Shown piece by piece: positions 21,547-31,911 of a stretch of 64,000 bases of DNA. The stretch lies in contig NC_083397.1 in assembly GCF_030864355.1 (NCBI RefSeq), positions 2,852,001 to 2,916,000 on the forward strand, written 5' to 3'. The position numbers were made by a program, and so were the translations under genes. The DNA is from Cutaneotrichosporon cavernicola (Eukaryota; Basidiomycota; Tremellomycetes; Trichosporonales; Trichosporonaceae). Position 1 is the stretch's first letter. Every line of letters starts with the position of its first letter. The notes under the pieces were generated by a model that did no database searches, was not told the origin of the DNA, and was given only the letters and a program-made list of their open reading frames with translations.

Positions 21547-22718
21547 ATGGACTTTGACCCAGGCTACCTCGCCATCTTTGTGGCCAGCCGGCTCACCAGC
21601 ACGGCGTTCGGCATGCCCGTCGCGGGCGCGCTGACGCGCATGCAGTCCAACTGGGTCCCGAAGGGCAAGGGGGAGAAGGGGGAGAAGTGGGAGAAGGTGG
21701 AGAAGGATAATGGGAAGAGGTGAGCCGGCTGCAAGCGTTGACGTCGCTAATGACTGTACCGACCTCGGCGTGATCGGCACGATACGGCGGACGTGGACCA
21801 TCGAGGGCGCGGGGGGTATCTTCAAAGGTATGTGGTCTGTCGTCTCATCTCGGCTTCGCTGGGCGTAGTAGAATTACCCCCCAGCCCAGCGCAGCCCATC
21901 ACTCGTTGTGCCTGCTACATAGCCTGCAGCCGCTGACAGCAGGCACATACCTGTCGACGATTGCGTCGCTCGCTGGCTCGTTTGGCTCGGCAATGGTCGA
22001 CCTCGCCAGTCCGTTCCCCCGCGAACCTGACTCTGACGCGATCACGAACGTCATTCGCGGCCTCGGTCTCTCGTCTCCCGCTATACTTGGTGCGAGAATC
22101 ACTGCCGCCGTCGCTACCAACATCGCCTTTATCCCCTTCAAGGTCCTGATTTCGCGCTCTGTCGTCACTCCTCTTCGCCTCTCAATGTCCCCAAGCTCTA
22201 TTCGGGGAATCACGTCCGAGCGCGAGCGTAATGGGCCCTGGCGTCTGTGGGCCATTCCTGGCATGATCGCCAACATTACCCTCCAGACTCTCACACCCTT
22301 TCTCGTCACTGCTGTCACTCTCCCGCTCCTGTATGCAGCCGCTGCTGCAGCCACGCCACAGGCAGAGAACGAGACCGTCACGGCCGGGTGTGCGCTTGCT
22401 TACATTGCCGCCAACACGATTCCCACGCTTTGGATGGCGCCGCTCAAGGTGCTCGAGGAGAAGCTCGCCGTTGCGCCCGACGCTGATATGGCCGAGATCA
22501 AGGCTACCGACGCCGAGTTTGAGCGCTTTTCCGCCGAGGACGTTGTGGTTGCCCGCCCACCGCCTCGCTACACGGGTCTCATGGACGCATTCAACACTGT
22601 TAGGAAGGAGGAGGGAATCGGTGCGCTTTACCGCGGCTGGATCTGGACTGCTTTTTATCTGAGCGTGTCCGCGCTTAACCAGGCTGTGGTCGCGGTCAAC
22701 GCTGCCAAATGGCTGTGA
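21547..22718 (+). CDS. mitochondrial carrier-like protein
   Basis: Exons 21547..21686, 21736..21827 and 21943..22718 give about 335 residues. The last third has a carrier repeat end: Y-T-G-L-M-D-A-F then EEGIGALYRGW, and the second exon has EGAGGIFKG, both matching the P-x-x..G-x-x-x-F/Y-R/K-G pattern of mitochondrial carriers. The P-F-K-V-L segment near residue 145 is the only PxxK-like signature, so the repeats are diverged, as in outer-membrane or orphan carriers. Substrate unknown. Intron 1 is chosen at GTGGGA (21687) because the stronger-looking GTGAGC at 21720 leaves no in-phase acceptor. The acceptor of intron 2 could be three bases earlier (21940). Confidence 0.68.
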
Positions 22719-23548
22719 GCGCACGACGTTTTGTTCATCTCACTCTACTCGCCATGGCTCCATCACTAATTACTGTATGCATTCATCTCAACCAAATATA
22801 CAGTCCAGCTAGGATTGTAGCAACACAGGCTGCCCACCCAGATCAATGTCGCTCAGCAGCTTCTCCGTCCTTTCCATCGCCCCCACCCTCCATGTCAATC
22901 TCGATGTTGGCGAGGAAAGATATGGAAAGGCTGCGTTTTCGTCCGCTGGAGCCCGACGAAGATTTCGGGGCGCGATCGGGCGCCGTGCGAGCGGATCTGC
23001 GGATTTTTATTGTTTGTGCAGTGGGCACTGACAGTTGAACCTAACCATCTGGGAAGGCGGTGGTGACCTCGACGAGATCCCGCTGAGTGGGCTTTGACCC
23101 GATCGTGTTCGGGTGCTCGAACCTGCAGTCCCAGTTTTGGTGCGACGGCTGCGACCTGGGGTTGCGTGAGAAGGCGTGACAGAAGCCGGGAAGCGACTTG
23201 ACCTCGGCCATCGCCAGCAAAGACGCGCTCGTTTGCCGCACAGCCCCACATGTCCAGTGGGTGGGAGCGGGGAGGGGCCGACCGAGTGCTTGATCGCGGC
23301 AATGCACCGTGACCGCCGCGAAAGGAACCAGCGGCAGTTGAGAAGCCCATCTACTGCGAGCTCAAAAGAGACGATGCAAAGGTTCCCTCCGGCTGGCTCG
23401 AGATGTCACAAAGTACGTGTGGCTGGCTCGAGATGGCCACAAAGTACGTGTGGGTAGGGCCAGGCTCATCCTCGGTGCTGAGCTCAAGCCCCACTCACTG
23501 TCACTCTCTTGCAGTTCCAGTCAAAAGAGGAGAATACATCACACTCGT
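22719..23548. other. intergenic with one suspicious minus-strand open frame
   Basis: No gene is supported. A minus-strand frame at 23307..23041 has a fairly even amino-acid composition and a few cysteines (H-W-T-C-G, F-C-H-A-F, W-D-C-R-F) but no start, partner exon or known family. A short tandem duplication lies at 23391..23452. Confidence 0.35.
23391..23452. repeat. tandem duplication of ~31 bp
   Basis: ggctggctcgagatg-tcacaaagtacgtgt (23391..23420) is followed at once by a second copy with gcc in place of t (23421..23452). Confidence 0.85.
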
Positions 23549-23644
23549 CGACATCTGAGAGATTCGAACTCTCGCGTGCAGAGCACACGGCCTGCTTGCT
23601 GGTCAGTAGCAAGGCCGCCCGATAGGCCACTACGGGAAGATGCC
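23549..23644 (-). tRNA. tRNA-Ser (GCT) with intron
   Basis: On the minus strand the acceptor GGCATCT pairs with AGATGTC (one G-U), discriminator G. The anticodon stem CGGCC/GGCCG encloses TTGCTA, so the anticodon is GCT. A 13-nt intron (23594..23606) follows position 37. The variable arm is long (TGTGCTCTGCACGC), as in serine tRNAs, and the T arm GAGAG-TTCGAAT-CTCTC pairs fully. Confidence 0.94.
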
Positions 23645-23732
23645 TGGCTTGAGCTTGGCTGCTTTCAGTTTGATGCAACTAAACACCGCTCGGACATGGA
23701 TCTAACCAAGAAACCATGCAAAAGTCTATACT

Positions 23733-24825
23733 CTACTTCTGCGGCAGTCCCTCGGTACAGATGAGCACGACCACATCGTTGTTTGCAAAGGTTGCCTTTT
23801 TGGCTGCGGCAAGCGTCGCAGCGCCACACGGCCCAATTGCACATCCCAGCTCGTTGAGCTGCTTCATCGCCGCCTCGGCCTCGACATCGTTGACGACCAT
23901 GGCGTCTTCGGGGCGGATACTTGCGCGGAGGTCGTCCCATCCCAGTGCGCTGACGGTGGGGCAATTGAGACCGGGCATGATGGTGAATCGCTGGCCGGGC
24001 GTGCTTGTCAGCTTGCCAGCCGCCAGGGAGGCGTGTAGGCATGGTGCGGCTTCCGGTTCAGCGCTCAACACACGGGCGGGATGAGCGGCACCTGCACCGT
24101 AGTACGAGACGATGGCGTGGGCGAGGGAGCCGACGCCAACGGGGACGATGACAGCAGTGGGCGGGGCGGGGAGTTGGGTGGACAGCTCGTTCGCAATTGT
24201 CGAGTAGCCATGTACGATACGCTGGTGTCAGGCTTCAACTGAAGGGTGAACATACCAGTGGAATGTCAGTGTACCCTTCAAAACTCGTGTCCTGCATGAA
24301 GAGGCCATTGTCGCCGAGTTTGAGTGACGCCTCGCGCGCGGAATCGACTGCTCCGTCATAATCGGCGTCAACGGGAGTTACAGGACACCCTTCGGAGCCA
24401 ATGGCGTCGATCGACCACTGCTCGACGGTGGAGGGAACGAAGATGTGCGCGGCCAAGCCCAATAGGCGGGCAGTGTGTGCTACCGCGCGGCCGTGGTTGC
24501 CTGGTATCAGCGGACCAGTTTGGGGTCACGTACCGTCCGTCGCAGCGAAGACGGTGAATCCCGGCTTGGTCTTGGCGAGCGCACGCAGTCCCTCAATGTC
24601 CCATGGGTCAACACCCCACCGCTCTCCCAACACCGAGCAGATACCCCAGCTCGCACCGAGTACCTTGAACGCCGGGAGGCCGTAGCGCGAGCTCTCGTCC
24701 TTGACGTATACGGCGGCGCAACCGAGTTCGGAGGCGAGAGCGGGGACGGAGCGGGCAGGCGTGGGGCTGTATCCTGGAAAGAGGGCCGCGTGGACCTTTG
24801 CGATGGCTTGGGTGTCGATAGTCAT
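23733..24825 (-). CDS. fold-type II PLP ammonia-lyase, diaminopropionate ammonia-lyase-like
   Basis: Exons 24825..24534, 24500..24256 and 24221..23733 give 341 residues. Intron 1 is GTACGT..GATACCAG and intron 2 is GTATGT..CTGACACCAG. The N-terminal part reads P-A-L-A..VYVKDESSRYGLPAFKVLGAS; the lysine of AFKVLGAS would bind PLP. D-G-N-H-G-R follows at the first splice, then a glycine-rich V-G-V-G-S-L phosphate loop. This matches diaminopropionate ammonia-lyases and their relatives, which split 2,3-diaminopropionate or other small amino acids to keto acid and ammonia. It is shorter than the bacterial enzyme. Substrate is uncertain. It shares a promoter region with the class II aldolase gene. 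Confidence 0.83.
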
Positions 24826-25293
24826 GTTGGGTGAGTGGGGGGGGGGGGAGAGTTGGGAGGGAGGATGAGTTGGGAGGGAGGGTGAGTTGGGAGGGAGAGG
24901 GAGAGGATGGCTGTGGCGTGATAAGAGTGTTGATGAAGTGGGAGGCGGGCAGGCGGGCAGGCGGGCAGGCGGGCAGGAGGGCAACCGACTTGCGTGTAGA
25001 GCCGAGTCAGAGATGACGGATAGAAGATGAACGGCTGTTGAGACAAAGTGCAAGCTAGAAGGAGGAGGATGTGGGCAATAACCAGCAAGATATGACTTCG
25101 GTGAGTAGAAATCGGTAAATGGCGATTGGCGAAGGCTTCGTAACGAGCCACTGATTGCAATCATCTAACCCACTCTTCTCTTCCGTCGTCCACTCTCTTC
25201 CTCTCTCTCTAGCTCATCTCCGACCTCTACAACATACTTATCTGAAAGCATTCGTAACCCTTCACTACCGCTTCAGACTATCACCCATCCACC
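24826..25293. promoter_or_regulatory. divergent promoter, ammonia-lyase / class II aldolase, with repeats
   Basis: The 468 bp between two divergent ATGs. On the lyase side are a run of Gs at 24838-24848, three copies of gagttgggaggga (about 24850-24895) and an 8-bp repeat aggcgggc (24943..24980). On the aldolase side the last 120 bp are rich in ct and tc, typical of fungal 5' leaders. Confidence 0.6.
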
Positions 25294-26277
25294 ATGGCCA
25301 CCTCATCCTCCACATCCGCGCCCACCTCCACGACTCAGCCCACCCTCCGCCTCCGCGGCCAGGCTACGCTCGAGCCGTCCCCCGCAACCCCCGGATTCCC
25401 CATCACGACCGACCTTGCCGCCTCACCTTTTGTGGATGTTCAAGTCGGTCCAACGCGGGTCATGCTTCCCTCCTTTGCGACGTTGGAGGAGGAACGCAAG
25501 TACCGCAAAGAACACCTCGCCCTCGTCTTCCGGATCCTCCACCGCTTCAAGCTGGCCGAGGGCATCGCGGGCCACTGCAGCGTGCGTGACCCCGTCGAAC
25601 CCGACACGTTCTGGGTCAACCCGCAGGGTAAAAGTTTTGCGCGTATGCGCGCCAGCGACCTGGTGCGGTGCCGGATCAACGACGGTGCGATGGTTGAGGG
25701 CCGGGCGCCCACCGACGCTTCGGCCAGTTCGATCCACTCTCAGATTTATCGGATTCGGGGGCGGGAGGGACCCGCTGGCATCGAGTCGATCGTACACGTC
25801 CATGGGCCGCACACCAAAGCTTTCTCGTCGTTGGGTCGCACGCTCGACATGGTCTCTCAGGACGCGTGCGCTTATCATGATGAGATGGTGCTTGTGCCCT
25901 TTGGCGGCGTTGTGATTGACAATTCGGAGGGCGAGCGTATCGCCAATCTCGCTGGGGCTAAGCGGATCGCGATTCTCCAGAACCACGGCATTATCGCTAT
26001 GGGCAAGCTCAGCATCGATGAGGCGGCGTGGTGGTGAGCCCCCCTCGGCCCAAAAACAGCGCTGACACATAATAGGCAGATCAACTTTGAAATGTGCTGC
26101 CAGGCGCAGCTGCTCGCCGACGCCGCCCGGCGCCCAGACGACCCCGTCGTCGAGGCTGGGCCGGACGAGATCGCCTCAACCAAGGCCGAGATGGGCACGC
26201 CCGAGATGGGATGGTTCAGCCTCGCGGCGTACATCGAGGAGGAAGAGTGGCATTCGCAGGGCGACCACAAGCTGTAG
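25294..26277 (+). CDS. class II aldolase/adducin family protein
   Basis: Exons 25294..26033 and 26076..26277 join to 313 residues; the intron is GTGAGC..CATAATAG. Motifs in order: A-G-H-C-S-V-R (the phosphate-binding GN/HxS loop), FWVNPQGKSF, I-V-H-V-H-G-P-H (two zinc histidines), and L-Q-N-H-G-I-I-A-M-G (third histidine). The family includes L-fuculose-phosphate aldolases, epimerases and a large group of fungal proteins acting on hydroxy- or keto-acids; a decarboxylase or dehydratase role is possible. Substrate cannot be named. The first 30 residues are Ser/Thr-rich and probably disordered. It is followed on the same strand by a CoA ligase, and the two may serve one pathway. Confidence 0.86.
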
Positions 26278-26814
26278 GGACGCGCAAGAAAACAAAACGA
26301 CAAAGGGGGGCGTTCAGATCAGCAGATCTAACAAGGGGATGCTGATACTGTGAGGGGATTGTAAAGGGAACCATTGTACATTGAAAGGCAAGCATGCATG
26401 TGATGTGGTGAAGGACAGCGGTGAGGTGCTCCAAAGTTGATGTCTTCTTGGCGGTCTCCAGGCTCCCCACATTCCGACATTCCGGGGCCTGTGGTTCCCC
26501 AAAGACGGCTCCAGCACGTGAGAGCATGTGCAGGTGTGAGATTCCTGCAGCGGCTTGGATGCGGCGGCTTGGATGCGGTCCTGGTTAATTCCGAGATGGA
26601 AGCTCCCCTGTGGCTGGCACCAGCCCACCCGCCGACGTCAGCAAGGTGTATGTACGAGCCGATCGGTCATCTCCGAGTCAAGGAGGCCCGACTTTGACCT
26701 GCCGGCGTTCGGTATCTCCCCACCACCTCAACATATGCTCTTGTGGGCGACCGCATGCGCTATCAACATGTATCGCTGATCTTGTCATCCAACTCATCAT
26801 CTACTCTCTCAACA
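26278..26814. other. intergenic, no gene seen
   Basis: Between the aldolase and the ligase on the same strand. A short duplication (ttggatgcggcggcttggatgcgg) lies near 26555-26580. CT- and CA-rich DNA precedes the ligase ATG. Confidence 0.55.
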
Positions 26815-28744
26815 ATGACACAGCTCGCGACACCATACCCCGCTCGGTCGATGGCTGAGTGTAAGTCCAAGTCGGTCCGACATGGCGCTGATGGCAGGCG
26901 ACGCGATCCTCACTGCCCCCGGGGCGGTAGGTGAGCTGGACGAGGTGATGATCAACGGGGTCAAGCAGCGAGTTTGGAAGCATGTGAGGAACTTTATCAT
27001 CTCTTCTGACCGTAGCAACCGACCAACTGCCGTGCGGCGCTCGAGGCTGGGTTCCGCAAATATTCGGAGCGGGTCATGTACGTCTCGCCGCTGCCCGAGT
27101 CGCGCGACTATGAGGAGGTCACGTATGCCGAGCAGCGTCGGCGCGTCGTTCACATGGCGGCGTGGTTGCGTAAACAGGGGATTCGCCAGGGCGACAAGGT
27201 CGCGGTTGGAGGGGACAATAGCTCGCGATTCCTCGTGGTCCCTTGGGCCGCGCATTACCTCGGCGCAGTGCCCGTGTTCATCAACTCTACTCTGTGAGTG
27301 TCTACTCGTACTAGCTGATTAAAGGCACAATGACGCGACGGTACACTGTCTCGGTCTGACGCGGCCTGATGTCGTTGTTGGCGATGCGGATTTCATCGCC
27401 TCCATTGTGCCAATTCTTGGACGGCTCAAGGAGAAGGGCGTTGGGCCTGTTTACTCCTACGACCCAGTTGATCATCTTCCTCAAGAAGTACAGGCCAAGA
27501 TCACCTACCTCCCAGAGTATCAGCCTAGCACGTCTGAGCTGCACCAGATCGAGAGCGGCGAGGGTCTGGGCTTGGAGGCCATGCACGCCGAGTCGGAGGG
27601 ACATATCTTCTTCACGTCGGGTACTTCGGGTATGCCCAAGGCTGTTCTTTCTAGCCAGCGCGGCGCATTGCACAACCACGTCTCGGGCACGTTTGCCGGT
27701 CTCCGTGCTGCGCTTCGCGCTGGAGCGAGCTATGAGCAAGCCACGGCACCGGCGGCGACACAGGCGACCATGCTTATCCCCGCCCCACTGTTCCACGTAA
27801 CGGGCTGCATCTCATGGACGACGCGGCAGATGACCAACGGCGCCCGCATTGTGTGGATGAAGCGCTGGAGCGTCCCCGAAGCTCTTCGCCTCATTGAAAA
27901 GTACGATGTTTCAGTGCTTGGAGGCGTGCCGGCCACCACCAAGGCGATTTTCCAGTCGCCCAACCTCCCCAAACAAAGGATGTTCACGGCCATTTCGACT
28001 GGCGGTGCGCCGGTGCAAGCCGGCCTTGTGTCCGACTTGACCAAGCGTTTCCCGGGTATTTCATGCTCCAACGGCTGGGGTCTCACCGAAACCAACGGGC
28101 TGCACAACGCCCTCACGGGCCGCGATTACCTCGAGAATCCCGAGAGCTGTGGACCAGTCATCCCGATCTGTGAGGTCAAGATTATCGATCCGGACACTGG
28201 CGCCGAGTGCGCGACTGACGAGATGGGCATCATCTGGGGCCGCGGGTCCAACGTCATGACGTGCTACTACAACGACCCAGAGGCGACGCGTAAGGCCATG
28301 ACGCCGGATGGGTGGTTCAACACTGGCGATATGGGGAGCGTCGATGCCGCCGGGTACCTGTACGTCCGCGACCGGGCCAAGGACATCATCATCCGTGGTG
28401 GGGAGAACATTGCCTCTGCCGAAGTCGAGAACGCGCTCGCCCGCCTCCCCGAGACGTCCGAGGTTGCTGCTGTTGCCGTTCCTGATCCCGTGCTCGGCGA
28501 GCTCGTTGGGTGTGCCGTGTCTCTCGCACCAGGCAAGTTCCTCACTCCCCAGATGGTGCTTGATCGCGTTGCGCCCATGCTTCGGTATGCTGCCCAGCCG
28601 GTCTTCTGCCACATCTATGAGGGAGATCTGCCGCGGAATGCCAATGGCAAGATTAAGAAGGACGTCGTTAAGAAGACTTGTGCCGAGTTGTGGGTTAAGA
28701 AGACGGGCGGTAAGCGGTGGGTCCGCAACAAGGCCAAGCTGTAG
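26815..28744 (+). CDS. AMP-forming acyl-CoA synthetase / ANL superfamily ligase
   Basis: Exons 26815..26860, 26898..26983, 27016..27293 and 27325..28744 give 609 residues with all phases matched. Motifs: FFTSGTSGMPKA (P-loop), S-T-G-G-A-P and GWGLTETNG (substrate and adenine site), DGWFNTGDMG (hinge region), RGGENIASAEVE, and NANGKIKKD with the catalytic lysine near the C-terminus. The enzyme activates a carboxylate with ATP and joins it to CoA. There is no peroxisomal PTS1 (it ends N-K-A-K-L, which is only weakly like SKL) and no clear mitochondrial leader. Substrate unknown; medium-chain, aromatic and dicarboxylic acids are all possible. Confidence 0.9.
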
Positions 28745-28930
28745 GCGTTGTACAGGGGTTATACATCTAGATGTGATGAATTTGTGGCCAGCTGGCTCGG
28801 TGGGTAGCTGGGCAGTCGGTTAGGGGGTTAGGCATGTGCTCCTCGCACACGCGGCTGTGGTGGAAATGTGGACATGTATCGGCGTGAGTTCGGCCCGCCA
28901 AATCGGCATCTCACTCAACATGGACTGGGT

Positions 28931-28996
28931 CGTGCCCATCGATGACAGTGGCCGTGCCCATCGATGACAGTGGCCGTGCCCATCGATGACAGTGGC
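28931..28996. repeat. three perfect 22-bp tandem units
   Basis: cgtgcccatcgatgacagtggc occurs three times at 28931, 28953 and 28975. It directly precedes the GH1 relic. Confidence 0.92.
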
Positions 28997-29290
28997 CAAG
29001 CCAGTGCCGAAGAGGTACAGGACGACGTGCAGCGACAAAGATACTTTGTCGGGTATCTGCGCGAGATGACCCGTGCAGGACGGCGTGGATGTCAATGCGT
29101 ACATGGCGTGGTTCGATGCGTACATGGCCTGGTCGCTGCTCGATAACCTCGAGTGGTCGAATGGGTTCGGGCCGCGGTTTGGGAGCACGGCTGTCGGCCC
29201 TGCACCCGAGTTCAAGCGCAACCCAAAGGACTCGGCGTATATGCTGCGCCGTGTTCGAGCATCTCATTCGTAAGCAGTTAGTCGTAGCTA
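28997..29290 (+). pseudogene. relic of a GH1 beta-glucosidase C-terminus
   Basis: Translated pieces match the end of family 1 glycosidases: R-Q-R-Y-F-V-G-Y-L, then D-G-V-D-V-N-A-Y, then AWSLLDNLEWSNGFGPRFG, then R-N-P-K-D-S-A-Y-M. These correspond to the aglycone-side W-S-L-L-D-N-x-E-W signature and the following RFG. Between the first and second piece the frame shifts by one base, and a ~24-bp internal duplication repeats A-Y-M-A-W. A further shift would be needed near 29265 to continue into F-E-H-L-I. There is no upstream catalytic domain, so the gene is dead. Confidence 0.75.
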
Positions 29291-29447
29291 TGTACTCGTT
29301 GAAACTGTTTCTTGCTATGACATACTGCATACTGCATACTGCACACTCATACTGCACACTCATACTGCACACTCATACTGCATACTACCTTCTGAAGTTA
29401 CCGTTACCCAAGTCAAGTCTACAACTTGGCGCTGCCCGCGCCCTGCC

Positions 29448-30899
29448 CTAGTTGTTAAAGTCGACGACCTTGCGGCCCGAGGTCTTGGACTCTGCGACGG
29501 CGGCAAGAGTAGCGGGGAACTCTGCAAAAGGAACAACTTCAACGTTCTCCTGCACCTTGCCGTCGGCAAGGTAGCGGAGCGCGTCGGCCATGTCCACACG
29601 CGAAGTGACGAGAATACCGCGAATCTGGATACCCGCAAAGGTGACGAGTGCGGGGTCTGCGCCGGCCACAGCAGTGCCGGCAGCGGGGATGCCGACTGCA
29701 ACAATGACGCCGAGGGGGCGGAGGAGGCCGGGCGCATTGGCATAAGCCTTGGGGTTACCGGCGGCAACGATGACGGCGTGGGCGCCAAGTCCGTCCGGGG
29801 TGAGCTTGCGCACCTCGGCAGGCAAGTCCTTTTCGGCGACCTTGGTGACGTCGAGGAAGTGCGCGGCACCAGCATGTTCAGCGACCTTTCGCTTCTCGTC
29901 TCCAACGTCAATACCAATGACGTTGAACCCGTCGGCCTTGCAGAACTGGGTGACCATGTGACCCACACCACCTCCAGCTCCAAATACCACAACGGTGTTG
30001 CCGGGCTTGGCACCGGCAGCCTTGGTTGCAGTGTATGCCGTGCCGCCCGAGCACATGAAGGGTGCGGCTTGCTCGTCACTGACGTTGTCGGGGAGCTTGA
30101 TGGCCCACGACTCGTGGATGATTGGGTATTGGGTGTAGGTGCCGTTGACGGCGTTGGCGACGTACTGCTTCTTCAGGCAGATGGTCTCGTGGCCGTTGTT
30201 GCAGAACTCGCACTCGCCACAAGTCCAGTGGACGGGGGTGACGCCGACACGTTCACCGACCTTCCACTTGGCGGGGTCGACGCCGGGGCCGAGCTTGGCG
30301 ACAACACCGGCACCTTCGTGGCCAGTGCAGTCGACGCCGGGGGCTGGACCGAGACCCCAGTCGCCCGCCATCATGTCTGGGGTCAGCGCGGGCACGAGCG
30401 GCCAGGAGGGTGGGGTTGGGCGGGGGAGATCGGGGAGGGGTGTGGCGGTGGAGATAGAGGAGGGGGTAGCGACAAGGCAATCGACCCGCTGGAGGGTTAC
30501 TCAAGCCACTGTCTCGGGTATGACAACCTAGCCACACCCGCCCGGCAGGTATGACGTTGGTCAGTCCACCTGGACAGATAACAATGGCAACTTGGTTCAT
30601 CCGCACGCACCGACCGCGCGGTATCCTAGTAAGACGCCGCACATCTCCCCCACGCGCATCTCCCAACCCATCTCACAAGTCACTCACGGTGGTCAGACTG
30701 GCAGACGCCACACATGTTGAGCTTGACGAGCAGCTCGCCCTCCTTGGGCTCGGGGACGGGGTAGTCCTCACGGCAGGTGATGGTGTACTGACATCAGTCA
30801 GTCATGGCCAATGGCTGTGGGTTGCAACGAGTAACTCACCTCCATCGTGCCACCGTTGGTAGCGGGCGCAGCGCGGCAAACCTTGGGAATAGCGGCCAT
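29448..30899 (-). CDS. zinc-dependent alcohol dehydrogenase
   Basis: Exons 30899..30840, 30787..30688 and 30376..29448 give 362 residues. Motifs: M-C-G-V-C-Q-S-D-H-H (catalytic zinc Cys), G-H-E-G, the structural zinc set CGECEFCNNGHETIC, and V-F-G-A-G-G-G-V-G-H-M as the NAD Rossmann loop. This is the microbial ADH1/ADH3 type, which interconverts primary alcohols and aldehydes with NAD. No leader peptide, so likely cytosolic. Intron 2 is long for this locus (311 nt). The gene is divergent from the Dal5-type permease. Confidence 0.92.
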
Positions 30900-31911
30900 T
30901 GTGTGTGTTTGTTGGGAGGTAGAGGTACGTCACGATGTGTAGCTATATATCGAGATGCCACGTCGGTCTGGGACAATGTGGGGAAGCATCGTGCCGGTAG
31001 ATGGTAGGCTACGAGCGTGGTTGAACCGACATGATGCCGATAGCCGTGGTCAGCTGACACTTGTGAAATCAAGAGACCGGCCGGCGCCCGCGTGGTCATC
31101 TCAACTCATCCTCCAACTCTCGCATTCTTGCCAAAGACAAACAAAGACACCGGCAACCGTATGCGGTGCCTGTGAGATGCCGGTGGGGTATGCTTTATGC
31201 GAAGCCGACATGACTTGATGCGACGTTTATCCGCCTCGGCGATGGTGGATGCTTGGCCATGGCCGTGGCTGACTTCGGCCGCGTGCCGACCCCGACCACT
31301 CCCCCCGATCCGCAATCGCCCGCCAACGTGTCCGGGCCGGAGTGTTCCGCTGTGAGAGCTCAATGGAGACTGAGACTGAGATAGATGACAAGCGGATGTG
31401 CCTTGGACCAGCGGAACACGCACACACGCCTCTCACACTATCATGTGGCATGTGGCACGTGCCCAAACCCTCAATCATGTAAGCATGGTCAATCGTTCTC
31501 GTCATCACCCTTCAGCCTCTTGACTGCAAGTCCATGCCGCCATGTCGCCATGTCGCCTTGGACATGTTCTCTTCACGTGTATCGCACGTGACTTTGCTCG
31601 ACGCACATTCCCCCAATCTCTTGGTTTCCTGGTCCTGATCCGATAAACCGATAAACTCATCTCGCCAACTTCGCCTGAATGTCCAAAGATCTCTTTCAAC
31701 TTGCCTCGCTCCACCCGCGTCTCTCGTCCGTACGCCAACCCAATCACGACCACATCTGTATATCTGCGGATCTTGGTGGGGCCAAGTCCAAAATCCCAAG
31801 CCATTCCGCTGACACGGGATCGGATACCGTCTCCGTCTCCGTCCTTGTGGCTCAACTTGGCACCGGCTCATTTTTCCATCTCTTCTCTCCACCTCTCAGC
31901 ATCGAAGAAAA
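30900..31911. promoter_or_regulatory. divergent upstream region, dehydrogenase / Dal5-type permease
   Basis: 1 kb between two divergent starts with no gene supported. A CT-rich leader (ttttccatctcttctctccacctctcagc) precedes the permease ATG at 31912. A short self-repeat (ccatgccgccatgtcgccatgtcgcc) lies at 31530-31556. Confidence 0.55.

Noticed and set aside
21720..21725. strong-looking 5' splice site GTGAGC in the carrier-like gene
   Set aside because: No AG within reach restores the frame of the conserved next exon; the upstream GTGGGA does.
28921..29000. possible CRISPR-like array
   Set aside because: Three contiguous 22-bp units without spacers in a nuclear fungal genome; a simple tandem repeat.
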